Part shown: positions 1 through 7,840 of the stretch, piece by piece
Layout of the letters: each line of letters starts with the position of its first letter
Numbering within the stretch: position 1 is the first letter of the stretch
NCBI GenBank assembly: GCA_017938795.1
Contig: JAGBAV010000049.1
Span: forward strand, 16,964 to 80,963
Direction: 5' to 3'
Length of the DNA stretch: 64,000 bases
Source of the DNA: Clostridia bacterium
Lineage (GTDB): Bacteria; Bacillota; Clostridia; Christensenellales; Aristaeellaceae
Notes under the pieces: model-generated
Told to the model about the DNA's origin: nothing
The model's database searches: none
What the model saw: only the letters and a program-made list of their open reading frames with translations
Made by a program: the position numbers and the translations under genes

Positions 1-2
1 TG

Positions 3-617
3 CGCAGCCGCCGCGCCGCGCTGCCGCTGGGCATGCTGCTCACCGCCGCCCTTGCGGGGATGAGCTGCTTCATCTCCCATAAGTTCTACAGCCATTATCT
101 GATGGTGCTCGCCCCCATCGCCGTGATGGGCGCAGTGCAGATCCTCGCTGTTCTCCCGGCGGGCAGGCTCTCCAGCCGCCGCACGCTGCAGATCTATACC
201 TGCGTCGTGCTGGCGTGCGTCGTGCTACTGGGCGCGAGGGCCAACCACAACCGGCTGAAGGAACGCGAGGGGCTTGACCAGTTCATCGCCGACGCGCAGG
301 AGCTCTATGCGCTCGTGCCCGAGGAGGACAGGGACAGCTTCATGGCCTACCGCGTCGAGCCGAAGTGGTACGTCGCCGCGCAGGCACTGCCCTGCATGCG
401 CTTCTACTTCCTGCAGGAGATCCTCGGTCAGGCCGACCCCGCCGTGATGGACGAGGTGGCGAACGAATTCGAAACCAATCCGCCGCAGTGGGTGGTCATC
501 TTTTATAACCGCGAGTTCGGCCCGCCGTACGACGAGCGCGTCGCGCAGGTCTTTGAGTCGCGGTATACATTTGTGGACGCGAAGGGGCAGTACCAGCTGC
601 TGCGCCTGACGCCGTGA
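3..617 (+). CDS. GT-C-like membrane glycosyltransferase, C-terminal part (partial)
   Basis: The frame is open from the left edge, so the gene starts outside the window and only about 204 codons are visible. They show three hydrophobic segments (around LLTAALAGMSCFIS, YLMVLAPIAVMGAV and CVVLACVVLLGA) followed by a hydrophilic tail of about 130 residues. A multi-pass body with a soluble extracytoplasmic tail is the layout of GT-C glycosyltransferases (family 39/83 type), which move sugars from lipid carriers during envelope polymer assembly. The catalytic loop would be upstream and cannot be checked. The next gene, also GT-C-like, starts 16 bp downstream on the same strand, so the two are probably co-transcribed. 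The family call is inference from layout and context. Confidence 0.55.
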   Translation, partial: RSRRAALPLGMLLTAALAGMSCFISHKFYSHYLMVLAPIAVMGAVQILAVLPAGRLSSRRTLQIYTCVVLACVVLLGARANHNRLKEREGLDQFIADAQELYALVPEEDRDSFMAYRVEPKWYVAAQALPCMRFYFLQEILGQADPAVMDEVANEFETNPPQWVVIFYNREFGPPYDERVAQVFESRYTFVDAKGQYQLLRLTP

Positions 618-633
618 AAACGAAGGGAATCTG

Positions 634-2250
634 ATGATGAAACATACCAATATCCGGCGGGAGCTGCTGAGGACGGGCATGGGCTGCTTCCTGTTCGCCT
701 CAGCGATCAGCGCGGTCAACATGCTGATCCTGCCGACGGCAAGGGTTTGCCATGGCTATCCGCTGCTCTGGCAGCTGGCTGCCTTCGCCGCGGCGATGCT
801 CGGCTTCACATGGCTGAGCGGGAAGCTGCGCGGCATGGGGCTTGACCGGCTGGACCGCACGGCCCGCCTCGCGCGCCCCGCGCTGATCCTGCTCGTGCTG
901 ATCGTCCAGCTCATCCTCGGTCACATGATGGCCTACGAGCCCGCCGGGGACAATGCCTCGATGATCCGCGCGGCGACGATGCTGGCCACGGACGGCGACT
1001 TCCGCCAGTATCCGGATTATGAATTGTATTTCGCACGGTACACGAATCAGTGGGGCTTCCTGCTGGTGCTGACGGCGCTGTTCCGGGTCTTCTCCCTGCT
1101 GGGCATGAGCAGCTTCCTTGCGCCGCTGTCCGTGCTGCAGGCGCTGCTGTATACAGCCGGCGTCTCCTCCTGCCTGCATATTGCGCGCAGACTGCGCGGC
1201 GTGCGCGGGGAAATCATGACCGCGGCAATGCTCGCCCTCTTCCTGCCGCTGTATCTGGCGGCCGCCGTGCTCTACACGGATACCTTCTCCCTGCCCTTCC
1301 TGATGATCACGCTGCGCCTTGCCCTGAAGGTCATGGACGCAAAGACGCTGCGCCGCCAGCTCATACCCGCGCTGGGCTGCGCGCTGTGCGCGTTCCTCGG
1401 CGGGCAGATCAAGATGACGGTCTATATCGCGCTGATCGCTGCGGCGATCGTCTGGGCGCTGACGCTCAGGCCCGTGCGCGCCGCGGCCTGCGTGCTGCTG
1501 TGCGCAGCGGTCACGGCGATCGGCACGGCGGGCGTTCATGGCGTCATCCTCTCCAACATCGTCTCGCCTGAGATGTATGCGCAGCACAACACGCCCTTTA
1601 TCCACTGGGTGATGATGTCCATCCCCACAGCGGACAACCCCTACGGCGGATATACCGGCGACTACGGGATCACATGGGGCATGATGGAGGAAGGCGCGCC
1701 GCGCGAGGCAGTCATGGACTCCATCTACAGCCGCATGAAGGACCGCGTCTATACCCTGCGCTACCCGAACAGGCTCGCCGCCGCCGCCCTGCGCAAGAAC
1801 GCCGCCTATATCGGCGACGGCACCTTCGGCATGACGGAGATGCTGGACGACAACCCCGTGCGGGAGAATATCGTCTCCTCCATCGTACTGGAGGGACGCC
1901 CACTCTACCCGATCTACAGCGCGGTCTGCTCCGGCGTCTTCGCCGCGCATCTGGCACTGTGCGCCATCGGCTGCCTGCGCGATATCCGCCGGCGCGACCT
2001 GCGCGCCGCGATGCTGCAGGTGGCGGCCTTCGGCGCAATGCTCTTCCTGATGCTCTGGGAGGCGCGCAGCCGGTATCTCTTCTCCTTCACGCCGGTCTTC
2101 CTGCTGCTCTCCGCCGCGTATCTGACGCGCGAGGAGCAGCCGCGCATGAAGCTGCGCGAGCGCTTTGCCCCGCTGCTCATCCTCATCACGGACATAGGCG
2201 ACCGCATTGTGCGCTTCCTGCGCAGGGCGTTCGGGCCGGGGGATTTCTGA
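634..2250 (+). CDS. GT-C-like multi-pass membrane protein (glycosyltransferase 39-like)
   Basis: A 538-residue protein with about ten hydrophobic helices. After the second helix comes a polar loop, YEPAGDNASM, whose D106 sits where GT-C enzymes carry their catalytic acidic residue; this is followed by a YTNQWG stretch like that of lipid-linked sugar transferases. The last third has the motif RYPNRL, then RKN and GDGTF, which recurs in the next gene, so the two are tandem paralogues. The start ATG follows AAGGGA at good spacing. Role inferred: transfer of a polyprenyl-linked sugar to an envelope glycan or protein outside the membrane. Acceptor and sugar cannot be told. A flippase or polymerase with a similar fold is possible. 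Confidence 0.6.
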   Translation: MMKHTNIRRELLRTGMGCFLFASAISAVNMLILPTARVCHGYPLLWQLAAFAAAMLGFTWLSGKLRGMGLDRLDRTARLARPALILLVLIVQLILGHMMAYEPAGDNASMIRAATMLATDGDFRQYPDYELYFARYTNQWGFLLVLTALFRVFSLLGMSSFLAPLSVLQALLYTAGVSSCLHIARRLRGVRGEIMTAAMLALFLPLYLAAAVLYTDTFSLPFLMITLRLALKVMDAKTLRRQLIPALGCALCAFLGGQIKMTVYIALIAAAIVWALTLRPVRAAACVLLCAAVTAIGTAGVHGVILSNIVSPEMYAQHNTPFIHWVMMSIPTADNPYGGYTGDYGITWGMMEEGAPREAVMDSIYSRMKDRVYTLRYPNRLAAAALRKNAAYIGDGTFGMTEMLDDNPVRENIVSSIVLEGRPLYPIYSAVCSGVFAAHLALCAIGCLRDIRRRDLRAAMLQVAAFGAMLFLMLWEARSRYLFSFTPVFLLLSAAYLTREEQPRMKLRERFAPLLILITDIGDRIVRFLRRAFGPGDF

Positions 2251-2275
2251 TTTCATGAAAGAAAGGAGCTGACCT

Positions 2276-3790
2276 ATGAAGCGGCAGCTTGACCTGTGGA
2301 GCAGGCGCCTCCTGCTCCTTGGCATGGGGCTGATGATCCCCTGCTATCTCTTCACCGCGGGCAACGTGCTCCTCTCCCCATGGCCGCTCTATGGCAGGAA
2401 CCGCATCGCGCTGACCGCGCTCACGCTGCTCGGCGCAGCGCTGCTGCTTATCGGCATGCGCACAGTCGACCGGCACGAGGCCTTCCTCCTCCGGCATGAA
2501 AAGAAGCTCCTCGCCGCCACCGCGCTGTTTTACTTCATCGTGCAGATGGTCATGGGCGCCATCCTGCGCTACGCGCCCAATACGGACGCGGAGCAGTGCT
2601 TCACCGCCGCGCAGCTGATCGTGGACAGCGGCACCTTCGGCAGCAACGAGCGTTCGTTCATCTACTTCACCCGCTATCCGCACAACCTCGGGTATGTCTA
2701 TCTGCTCGCCGGGCTGTTCCGTTTCTTCGGCGCGCTCGGCTGGGCTGATCGGTATATGCAGGCGGTGCTCGCCGCGTCGCTGCTCTTCACCCCCGGGCTG
2801 ATCTGCAGCGCGCGCGTATGCCGCCGCCTCGGCGGGGTGAAGGCGCAGGGCCGCATGCTGCTGCTCTTCGCCGCCTGCCTGCCGCTGCTCTACTGCACAA
2901 GCGAAATGTACACGGATGCGTTCTCCGTCTCCTTCTCGATGATGACCATCTGGGCATTCCTGCATCTGCGGGATGCAAGGACATGGCGCGCGCGCATCCT
3001 CTATGCGCTGCTGGGCGCGGCGCTGGCATTTATCGGCGCGCAGATCCGCTTCACCGTCATCATCGCCGCGATCGCCTGCGTGATCGCGCTGCTCTTTGAG
3101 CGCAGGGGACGCGCGCCGCTCTGCGCCGCCGCCGCACTGTGCGCGGTCTTCCTCGCAGGCGGGGCCGCTGTGGACGCATACACGCACACGCACCTCTCCG
3201 AGGAGGACATCGCGAAGAACGAACTGCCCAAGCTGCACTACATGGTCATGGGCCTGCCCGTGCAGCCGGACGAGGGCTACGGGCAGTACGGCTACGGCGG
3301 ATGGCTGATCTTCAGCACCTCCTTTGAGGATCCGGATGAGCGCAGGGATGCGCTGATGACGGAGTTCATCGACAGGGTTTACTACCTGCGCTACCCGAAC
3401 CGGCTCATGCACATGGTCTCCCGCAAGAATCTCTCAACCTTCGGCGACGGCACCTTCGCGCTCAATGAGATCATTCAGGCCGACACGCCGCAGCCCGATC
3501 ACCCTGTGAAGCAGGTGATCTTCGCGCAGGGCGCGCTCTATCCCGCCTACAGGCATCTGTGCACAGCGCTGTTCGCCGCGCAGATGCTCATCGCCTGCCT
3601 TGCCTGCTGGCAGAGGATCCGCCGGGGGGACACGGCGTGCGCGCCGCTGTATATCACGCTGGTGGGCGTGTTCATCATCCTTACGATCTGGGAGACGCGA
3701 GCGCGGTATTTCTTCTTCGCGCAGATGGTGCTGCTGTGCGCAGCGGCGCTGGCAGAGCCCGGTTTCCTGCGCAAGAAAAAACCTGACTGA
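2276..3790 (+). CDS. GT-C-like multi-pass membrane protein, paralogue of the preceding gene
   Basis: A 504-residue polytopic protein, 25 bp after the preceding gene and behind an AAAGGAG ribosome site. D104 in YAPNTDAEQC aligns with D106 of the upstream paralogue, in the loop where GT-C transferases hold the acidic catalytic residue. Both proteins share the later block RYPNRL, RKN, GDGTF. The C-terminus is a helix pair ending in lysines (RKKKPD). This is the last gene before a strong hairpin terminator, so it ends a three-gene unit. Substrate unknown; envelope glycan assembly is inferred from fold and neighbours. Confidence 0.6.
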   Translation: MKRQLDLWSRRLLLLGMGLMIPCYLFTAGNVLLSPWPLYGRNRIALTALTLLGAALLLIGMRTVDRHEAFLLRHEKKLLAATALFYFIVQMVMGAILRYAPNTDAEQCFTAAQLIVDSGTFGSNERSFIYFTRYPHNLGYVYLLAGLFRFFGALGWADRYMQAVLAASLLFTPGLICSARVCRRLGGVKAQGRMLLLFAACLPLLYCTSEMYTDAFSVSFSMMTIWAFLHLRDARTWRARILYALLGAALAFIGAQIRFTVIIAAIACVIALLFERRGRAPLCAAAALCAVFLAGGAAVDAYTHTHLSEEDIAKNELPKLHYMVMGLPVQPDEGYGQYGYGGWLIFSTSFEDPDERRDALMTEFIDRVYYLRYPNRLMHMVSRKNLSTFGDGTFALNEIIQADTPQPDHPVKQVIFAQGALYPAYRHLCTALFAAQMLIACLACWQRIRRGDTACAPLYITLVGVFIILTIWETRARYFFFAQMVLLCAAALAEPGFLRKKKPD

Positions 3791-3800
3791 CCGTATACAA

Positions 3801-3841
3801 AACCGCCGGAGCGCAGTTTCAAGCGCTCCGGCGGTTTTTTT
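3801..3841. terminator. bidirectional intrinsic terminator
   Basis: An 11-bp perfect GC-rich stem (3803-3813 with 3824-3834) is followed on the plus strand by seven T and on the minus strand by four T. It closes the plus-strand GT-C genes and the convergent minus-strand membrane-protein gene. Confidence 0.9.
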
Positions 3842-3868
3842 CTGTATTGTTGTGTACAGGCATGCGCG

Positions 3869-4348
3869 TCACAGCAGCGTCATCACCGCAGCGATCGCCG
3901 CAGCCATCAGCGGGAAGCCGACGAGCGTGCCGATCCACTTCCCGATGCGCGTCCTCATCGGGATATAGGGCTTGAGATCCTCCGTGCCTGGGATCTCCCA
4001 TGCCTTCGTATGGCCGACCCAGTATTCATCGATGAACAGCCGGTCAAACAGCCCCATAATCAGCATGACCGCCGTCATCTGGGTAAAGCCGTCCATGAAG
4101 CCCTCCGCACCGTTGATCCCGTAGACCATCGCCGGGACAAGAACCAGCACCGGCACGAACAGCGCGGCGGTCGTGATCAGGGTGGTTCTGGCGATCTTCT
4201 CCTTCGTCGTGTACCCCAGCTCAACCACCCTGTCCTTCACATCATCCTCATAGAACACCACCAGCCCGACGGGGCCATGGGCAATGCCGATCACGCAGAT
4301 GATCAGCAGGATGAAGCACATGACGACGCCTTCCATCAGTATCAGCAT
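3869..4348 (-). CDS. small four-helix membrane protein of unknown function
   Basis: I do not recognise this 159-residue protein. Four hydrophobic helices are visible at about residues 2-24, 55-78, 88-101 and 138-158. The loop after helix 1 reads VVFYEDDVKDRVVELGY and the loop after helix 3 contains RLFIDEYWVG and TKAWEIPGTEDL; both look conserved rather than random. The start is placed at MLILMEG because AAAGAAGGA lies just upstream of that ATG; the frame could open 11 codons earlier but without a ribosome site. It sits downstream of the GH105 gene on the same strand with a hairpin between, so it may be read through at reduced level. No function is inferred. Confidence 0.65.
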   Translation of the reverse strand: MLILMEGVVMCFILLIICVIGIAHGPVGLVVFYEDDVKDRVVELGYTTKEKIARTTLITTAALFVPVLVLVPAMVYGINGAEGFMDGFTQMTAVMLIMGLFDRLFIDEYWVGHTKAWEIPGTEDLKPYIPMRTRIGKWIGTLVGFPLMAAAIAAVMTLL

Positions 4349-4384
4349 ATCTGTTCCTTCTTTCCGATTCGCATTGCGCATTCC

Positions 4385-4415
4385 AAAACGCCCGGCGCAG
4401 ACAAGCTGCCCCGGG
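4385..4415 (-). terminator. terminator-like hairpin after the GH105 gene
   Basis: Ten-base arms at 4391-4400 and 4406-4415 (one mismatch, five-base loop) are followed on the minus strand by TTTT. The hairpin lies between GH105 and the small membrane gene, so it probably reduces rather than abolishes read-through. Confidence 0.6.
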
Positions 4416-4431
4416 TGTCATTGCAGTCATA

Positions 4432-5598
4432 TCACATCTTGTCGACTTCGGCAAGCGCCGCCTTGCCGCTCTCGCCGGCCTGAAGCAGCTCTGTATAGCA
4501 CATCAGGAACGGAGCGAGGCCCTTGGCGTCGTTCTGCACGACGGGCTCGGAGATATAGTACTCATAGCTGCCGTCGCGGCGGCGGTTATTCTCCGGGCCA
4601 AGGCCTGCGACGAGGCAGATGCCGCCCAGGTTGAGCTTGCCGTCCGTCTCGGAGAGATAGCGCCTGCAGATGCTCAGGAAGATCTGCGCGCCGACCTGCG
4701 CGTACTTCTCGTCAAGCATACCAAGGCGCGCGCCCTTGAGGTAGAAGTAGGCGATCATCGCAGAGCCGGAGGTCTCCGGGTAGTTGCCCTCGCGCCCGAT
4801 CTGATTGGGCACCTGATAGAGCATGTTGGTGTCCTTGTCGATATAGGCGAGCAGATTCTGCGCATGCTCGCGGGCAATGGCGATCATGTCATTGCGGAAG
4901 TCGTCATGGCCGGGGGCGATCTCCGCCGTGACGTCAATCAGCGCCGCGCTGAACCAGCCGAGGCTGCGCAGCCACGGGAAGCGGGAGCGGCCGCTCTCAT
5001 CCGCCCAGAAGGCCTTGCCGCTGGCGTCGTAGCCGTGGCGGTAGAGCTTCATCTCCGGGTCGTACATGCGCTCACGCACCGTGCGGAACTGGCGATGAAT
5101 ATCCTCATATCCGCGGCAGCCGTCCATCTGCGTGGTATAGCGGGCATAGAAGACCTGCGCCATATACAGGCCGTCGAGCCACACCTGATTGGGGTAGATC
5201 GCCTTATGCCAGAAGCTGCCCTCGTGCGTGCGCGGCTGGCGCTGAATCTGCCCATAGAGCACATCGATCGCCTTGCGGTACTTTTCCTTGCCGCTGAGCT
5301 GCCAGACGTCAAAGAGCACGCGGCCCTCGCAGATGCTGTCCAGATTATACTCTTCCTCGCTGAAGCCGCGCAGGCTGCCGTCCTCAAAGACGTAATAATC
5401 GAGGAAGCGCTCGGCGAACTCATAGTAGCGCGCCTCGCCGGTGATGCGGTGCATGTTCAGCAGGGCGATCATCATGCAGCCGTCGATGTAGTTCCATCCG
5501 TTTTCCTTGCCCGCGTTGATCTTCTCAATGTTCCACAGCGGCCTGTCCGGCGCGGACTCCGCCATCATACGCTCCACATAGCGCTCAATGATATTCAT
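4432..5598 (-). CDS. glycoside hydrolase family 105, unsaturated rhamnogalacturonyl/uronyl hydrolase
   Basis: A 388-residue protein of the YteR/YesR (GH105) kind, which hydrates the double bond of unsaturated uronic acid at the end of oligosaccharides made by polysaccharide lyases, releasing an unstable sugar that becomes a keto-acid. The family block NYIDGCMM (residues 36-43) and the block PNQVWLDGLYM, with D141 at the position of the catalytic Asp of YteR, are both present. Length is normal for an (alpha/alpha)6 barrel. There is no signal peptide, so it works in the cytoplasm on imported oligomers. It is divergent from the ABC importer gene 279 bp away, which fits uptake of acidic oligosaccharides. 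GH88 is a related alternative but less likely. Confidence 0.9.
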   Translation of the reverse strand: MNIIERYVERMMAESAPDRPLWNIEKINAGKENGWNYIDGCMMIALLNMHRITGEARYYEFAERFLDYYVFEDGSLRGFSEEEYNLDSICEGRVLFDVWQLSGKEKYRKAIDVLYGQIQRQPRTHEGSFWHKAIYPNQVWLDGLYMAQVFYARYTTQMDGCRGYEDIHRQFRTVRERMYDPEMKLYRHGYDASGKAFWADESGRSRFPWLRSLGWFSAALIDVTAEIAPGHDDFRNDMIAIAREHAQNLLAYIDKDTNMLYQVPNQIGREGNYPETSGSAMIAYFYLKGARLGMLDEKYAQVGAQIFLSICRRYLSETDGKLNLGGICLVAGLGPENNRRRDGSYEYYISEPVVQNDAKGLAPFLMCYTELLQAGESGKAALAEVDKM

Positions 5599-5632
5599 GC
5601 CAGCAATTCCTCCTTGCAGGTATCTGTCATCT

Positions 5633-5661
5633 AGTATATCTGCTTATGACAGAATTTTCAA
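5633..5661 (-). promoter_or_regulatory. sigma-A-type promoter of the GH105 gene
   Basis: On the minus strand TTGAAA (5656-5661) and TATACT (5633-5638) are separated by 17 bp, about 35 bp upstream of the GH105 start. The rest of the GH105-permease gap (5662-5877) is AT-rich and holds no ORF I can support. A clear promoter for the permease is not visible. Confidence 0.65.
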
Positions 5662-5877
5662 GAACAGGCAGCACAATGCCCGTCATTCTGCGGAAAAAAG
5701 CCCCCTTCCATGCCCGGTTTTCCTGAATAAACAGAGTTTGCGAAAATTTCTGCCGGAAGAAAAAACCAGGAAATTCAAGGATTTTTTTGCGTTGGTCAAA
5801 ATTTTGTCTCATTTACAGTGGATTGTGTACGTGCGAAAATGAATTCAGCAAAAATCACCAGAAAGCGAGGGAAAAAT

Positions 5878-6825
5878 GTGCAACATCGGACAAGCCGTCG
5901 CCTGGACGGCAGGACGCGGATGAAGAAGTGGCTTCAGTCCGTCGTTGACAACCGCTGGCTCTATCTGCTGATCCTGCCAGCGCTGCTGTATCTGATCATC
6001 TTCAATTACATGCCGATGTACGGCGTGCAGATCGCCTTCAAGAACTACAAGGCTGTGCGCGGCATCGCAGGCAGCGACTGGGTCGGCCTCAAGCACTTTC
6101 AGACCTTCTTCAGCGCCTACTATTGCGGCCGCCTGATCAGCAACACGCTGCTGCTGAATGTGCTCAGCCTGCTGTTCTCCTTCCCGATCCCGATCGCGCT
6201 GTCGGTGATCATCAACAATATCCGCAATCAGCGGCTGAAGAAATTCACGCAGACTGCCGTCTACATCCCGCACTTCATCTCCACGGTCGTTCTGGCGGGC
6301 ATCATGTACATCCTGCTCTCCCCGACCAACGGCATCATCAACCACGCCATCGTGGCGCTGGGCGGCAAGTCCATCTACTTCATGAACGAGGCCGACTGGT
6401 TCCGCCCGATCTACATCATCTCCGGCATCTGGCAGAGCGCCGGCTGGAACTCCATCCTCTATATCGCGGCTCTGGCGGGCGTTGACCCGGAGCTGTATGA
6501 AGCGGCGACCATCGACGGCGCGAGCAAGTGGCAGAAGGTCCTCTACATCGACCTGCCCCACCTGATCCCGACCGCGACGATGATGCTCATCCTCAACTGC
6601 GGCAGCCTGCTCTCCTCCTCCACGGAGAAGGCGCTGCTCCTGCAGACCGGCGGCAACATGGCCACCTCCGACATCATCGGCACCTATGTCTACAACATGG
6701 GTCTCGGCTCCGGCCAGTTCTCCTACACCGCCGCGATCAACCTTTTCGTCAACGTGATCAACTTCATCATGGTCGTCTCCGCCAACACCATCTCCAGCAG
6801 GATGAAGGGCGAGACCCTGTTCTAA
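5878..6825 (+). CDS. sugar ABC transporter permease (LplB type)
   Basis: A 315-residue inner-membrane permease of the LplB/YtcP family, first subunit of a binding-protein-dependent oligosaccharide importer. The family opening (LYLLILPALLYLIIF then MPMYGVQIAFKNY) is followed by six helices. The EAA loop that contacts the ATPase is YEAATIDGASKWQ at about residue 207. The GTG start at 5878 is chosen because GAGGG lies 6 bases before it; the frame is open to 5818 but has no ribosome site there. No ATPase gene is present nearby, as is usual for this class, whose partners share a common MsmX-type ATPase. The second permease starts 16 bp after the stop. Confidence 0.88.
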   Translation: MQHRTSRRLDGRTRMKKWLQSVVDNRWLYLLILPALLYLIIFNYMPMYGVQIAFKNYKAVRGIAGSDWVGLKHFQTFFSAYYCGRLISNTLLLNVLSLLFSFPIPIALSVIINNIRNQRLKKFTQTAVYIPHFISTVVLAGIMYILLSPTNGIINHAIVALGGKSIYFMNEADWFRPIYIISGIWQSAGWNSILYIAALAGVDPELYEAATIDGASKWQKVLYIDLPHLIPTATMMLILNCGSLLSSSTEKALLLQTGGNMATSDIIGTYVYNMGLGSGQFSYTAAINLFVNVINFIMVVSANTISSRMKGETLF

Positions 6826-6841
6826 AGAAAGGGAGGTACCT

Positions 6842-7768
6842 ATGCAAGCAAAAGCCATCGCAAAGCCCTCCCGCCAGCAGGAAATCTGGCAGGACCGGGT
6901 ATTCAACGTCGTCGTGCTGGCGCTGGTGATCATCATCCTCGCCATCACGCTCTATCCGCTGTATCTGGTGCTGATCTGCTCCATCTCCGATGCGACGCTG
7001 GTCACCACCGGTCAGGTCACGCTCTACCCCAAGGGCATCACCATGCTGGGCTACAACTCGGTCATGGAGAACAAGGAGATCTGGCGCTCCTACGCCAACT
7101 CCATCTTCTACACCGTCGGCGGCACCGTGCTCAGCCTGATCGTCACCATGGGCGCGGCATTCACGCTCTCGCGCAAGTTCCCCGGCAAGAGGCTGATCTC
7201 CTTCCTGTTTGCCTTCACCATGTTCTTCAACGGCGGCATGATCCCCACGTTCCTGACCGTGCGCGACGTCGGCCTGTACAACAGTCCGTGGGTCTGCGTG
7301 CTGATGGGCTGCGTCTCCGTCTGGAATGTGATGCTCGCCCGCACCTACATCTCCACGAACATCCCCGAGGCGCTCTACGAGGCGGCAAACCTTGACGGCG
7401 CCAGCCAGATCCAGTATTTCCTCCAGATCGTCCTGCCGCTCTCCGGCACGATCGTGGGCGTTCTGGCCGTCTATTACGGCGTGGCCAAGTGGAACGACTA
7501 CTGGACCGGCCTCATCTACCTCAACAAGCGCGAGCTGCTGCCGCTGCAGACGATCCTCAAGGAAATCCTCGCCTCGCTCGAATCCAGCCGTGAGCTGCTG
7601 ATGAGCATGGCCTCCGACTCCGCGGAGAACGACGCCGAGCTGCTCAACCGCGCGCAGATCGCCAAGTACTGCATCATCGTGGTGTCCACCGTCCCGGCGG
7701 TTGCGCTCTATCTGTGCATGCAAAAGTTCTTCGTCAAGGGCGTGATGATCGGCTCCGTCAAGGGCTGA
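6842..7768 (+). CDS. sugar ABC transporter permease (LplC type)
   Basis: A 308-residue partner permease of the LplC/YtcP family with six helices. The typical early stretch ALVIIILAITLYPLYLVL and a central LSRKFPGKR are present, and the EAA loop YEAANLDGASQIQ lies near residue 179. It follows the LplB-type gene by 16 bp and precedes the binding protein by 72 bp, so the three genes form the usual transport operon. Start ATG behind GGGAGG. The only oddity is an acidic insert (residues about 240-270, with SLESSRELLMSM and SAENDAELL) before the last helix, also seen in uronide importers of this group to my recollection. Confidence 0.88.
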   Translation: MQAKAIAKPSRQQEIWQDRVFNVVVLALVIIILAITLYPLYLVLICSISDATLVTTGQVTLYPKGITMLGYNSVMENKEIWRSYANSIFYTVGGTVLSLIVTMGAAFTLSRKFPGKRLISFLFAFTMFFNGGMIPTFLTVRDVGLYNSPWVCVLMGCVSVWNVMLARTYISTNIPEALYEAANLDGASQIQYFLQIVLPLSGTIVGVLAVYYGVAKWNDYWTGLIYLNKRELLPLQTILKEILASLESSRELLMSMASDSAENDAELLNRAQIAKYCIIVVSTVPAVALYLCMQKFFVKGVMIGSVKG

Positions 7769-7840
7769 TCCCGCGCCGCATCCACAAGGCTTTGGCACGC
7801 CCCGGCGTGTTGAACAAAATATGAAAGGAGCATTCCCACT

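Noticed and set aside
5818-5877. Upstream extension of the LplB-type permease frame.
   Set aside because: The GTG at 5878 has GAGGG at proper distance, and family members have a short N-terminus before the first helix.
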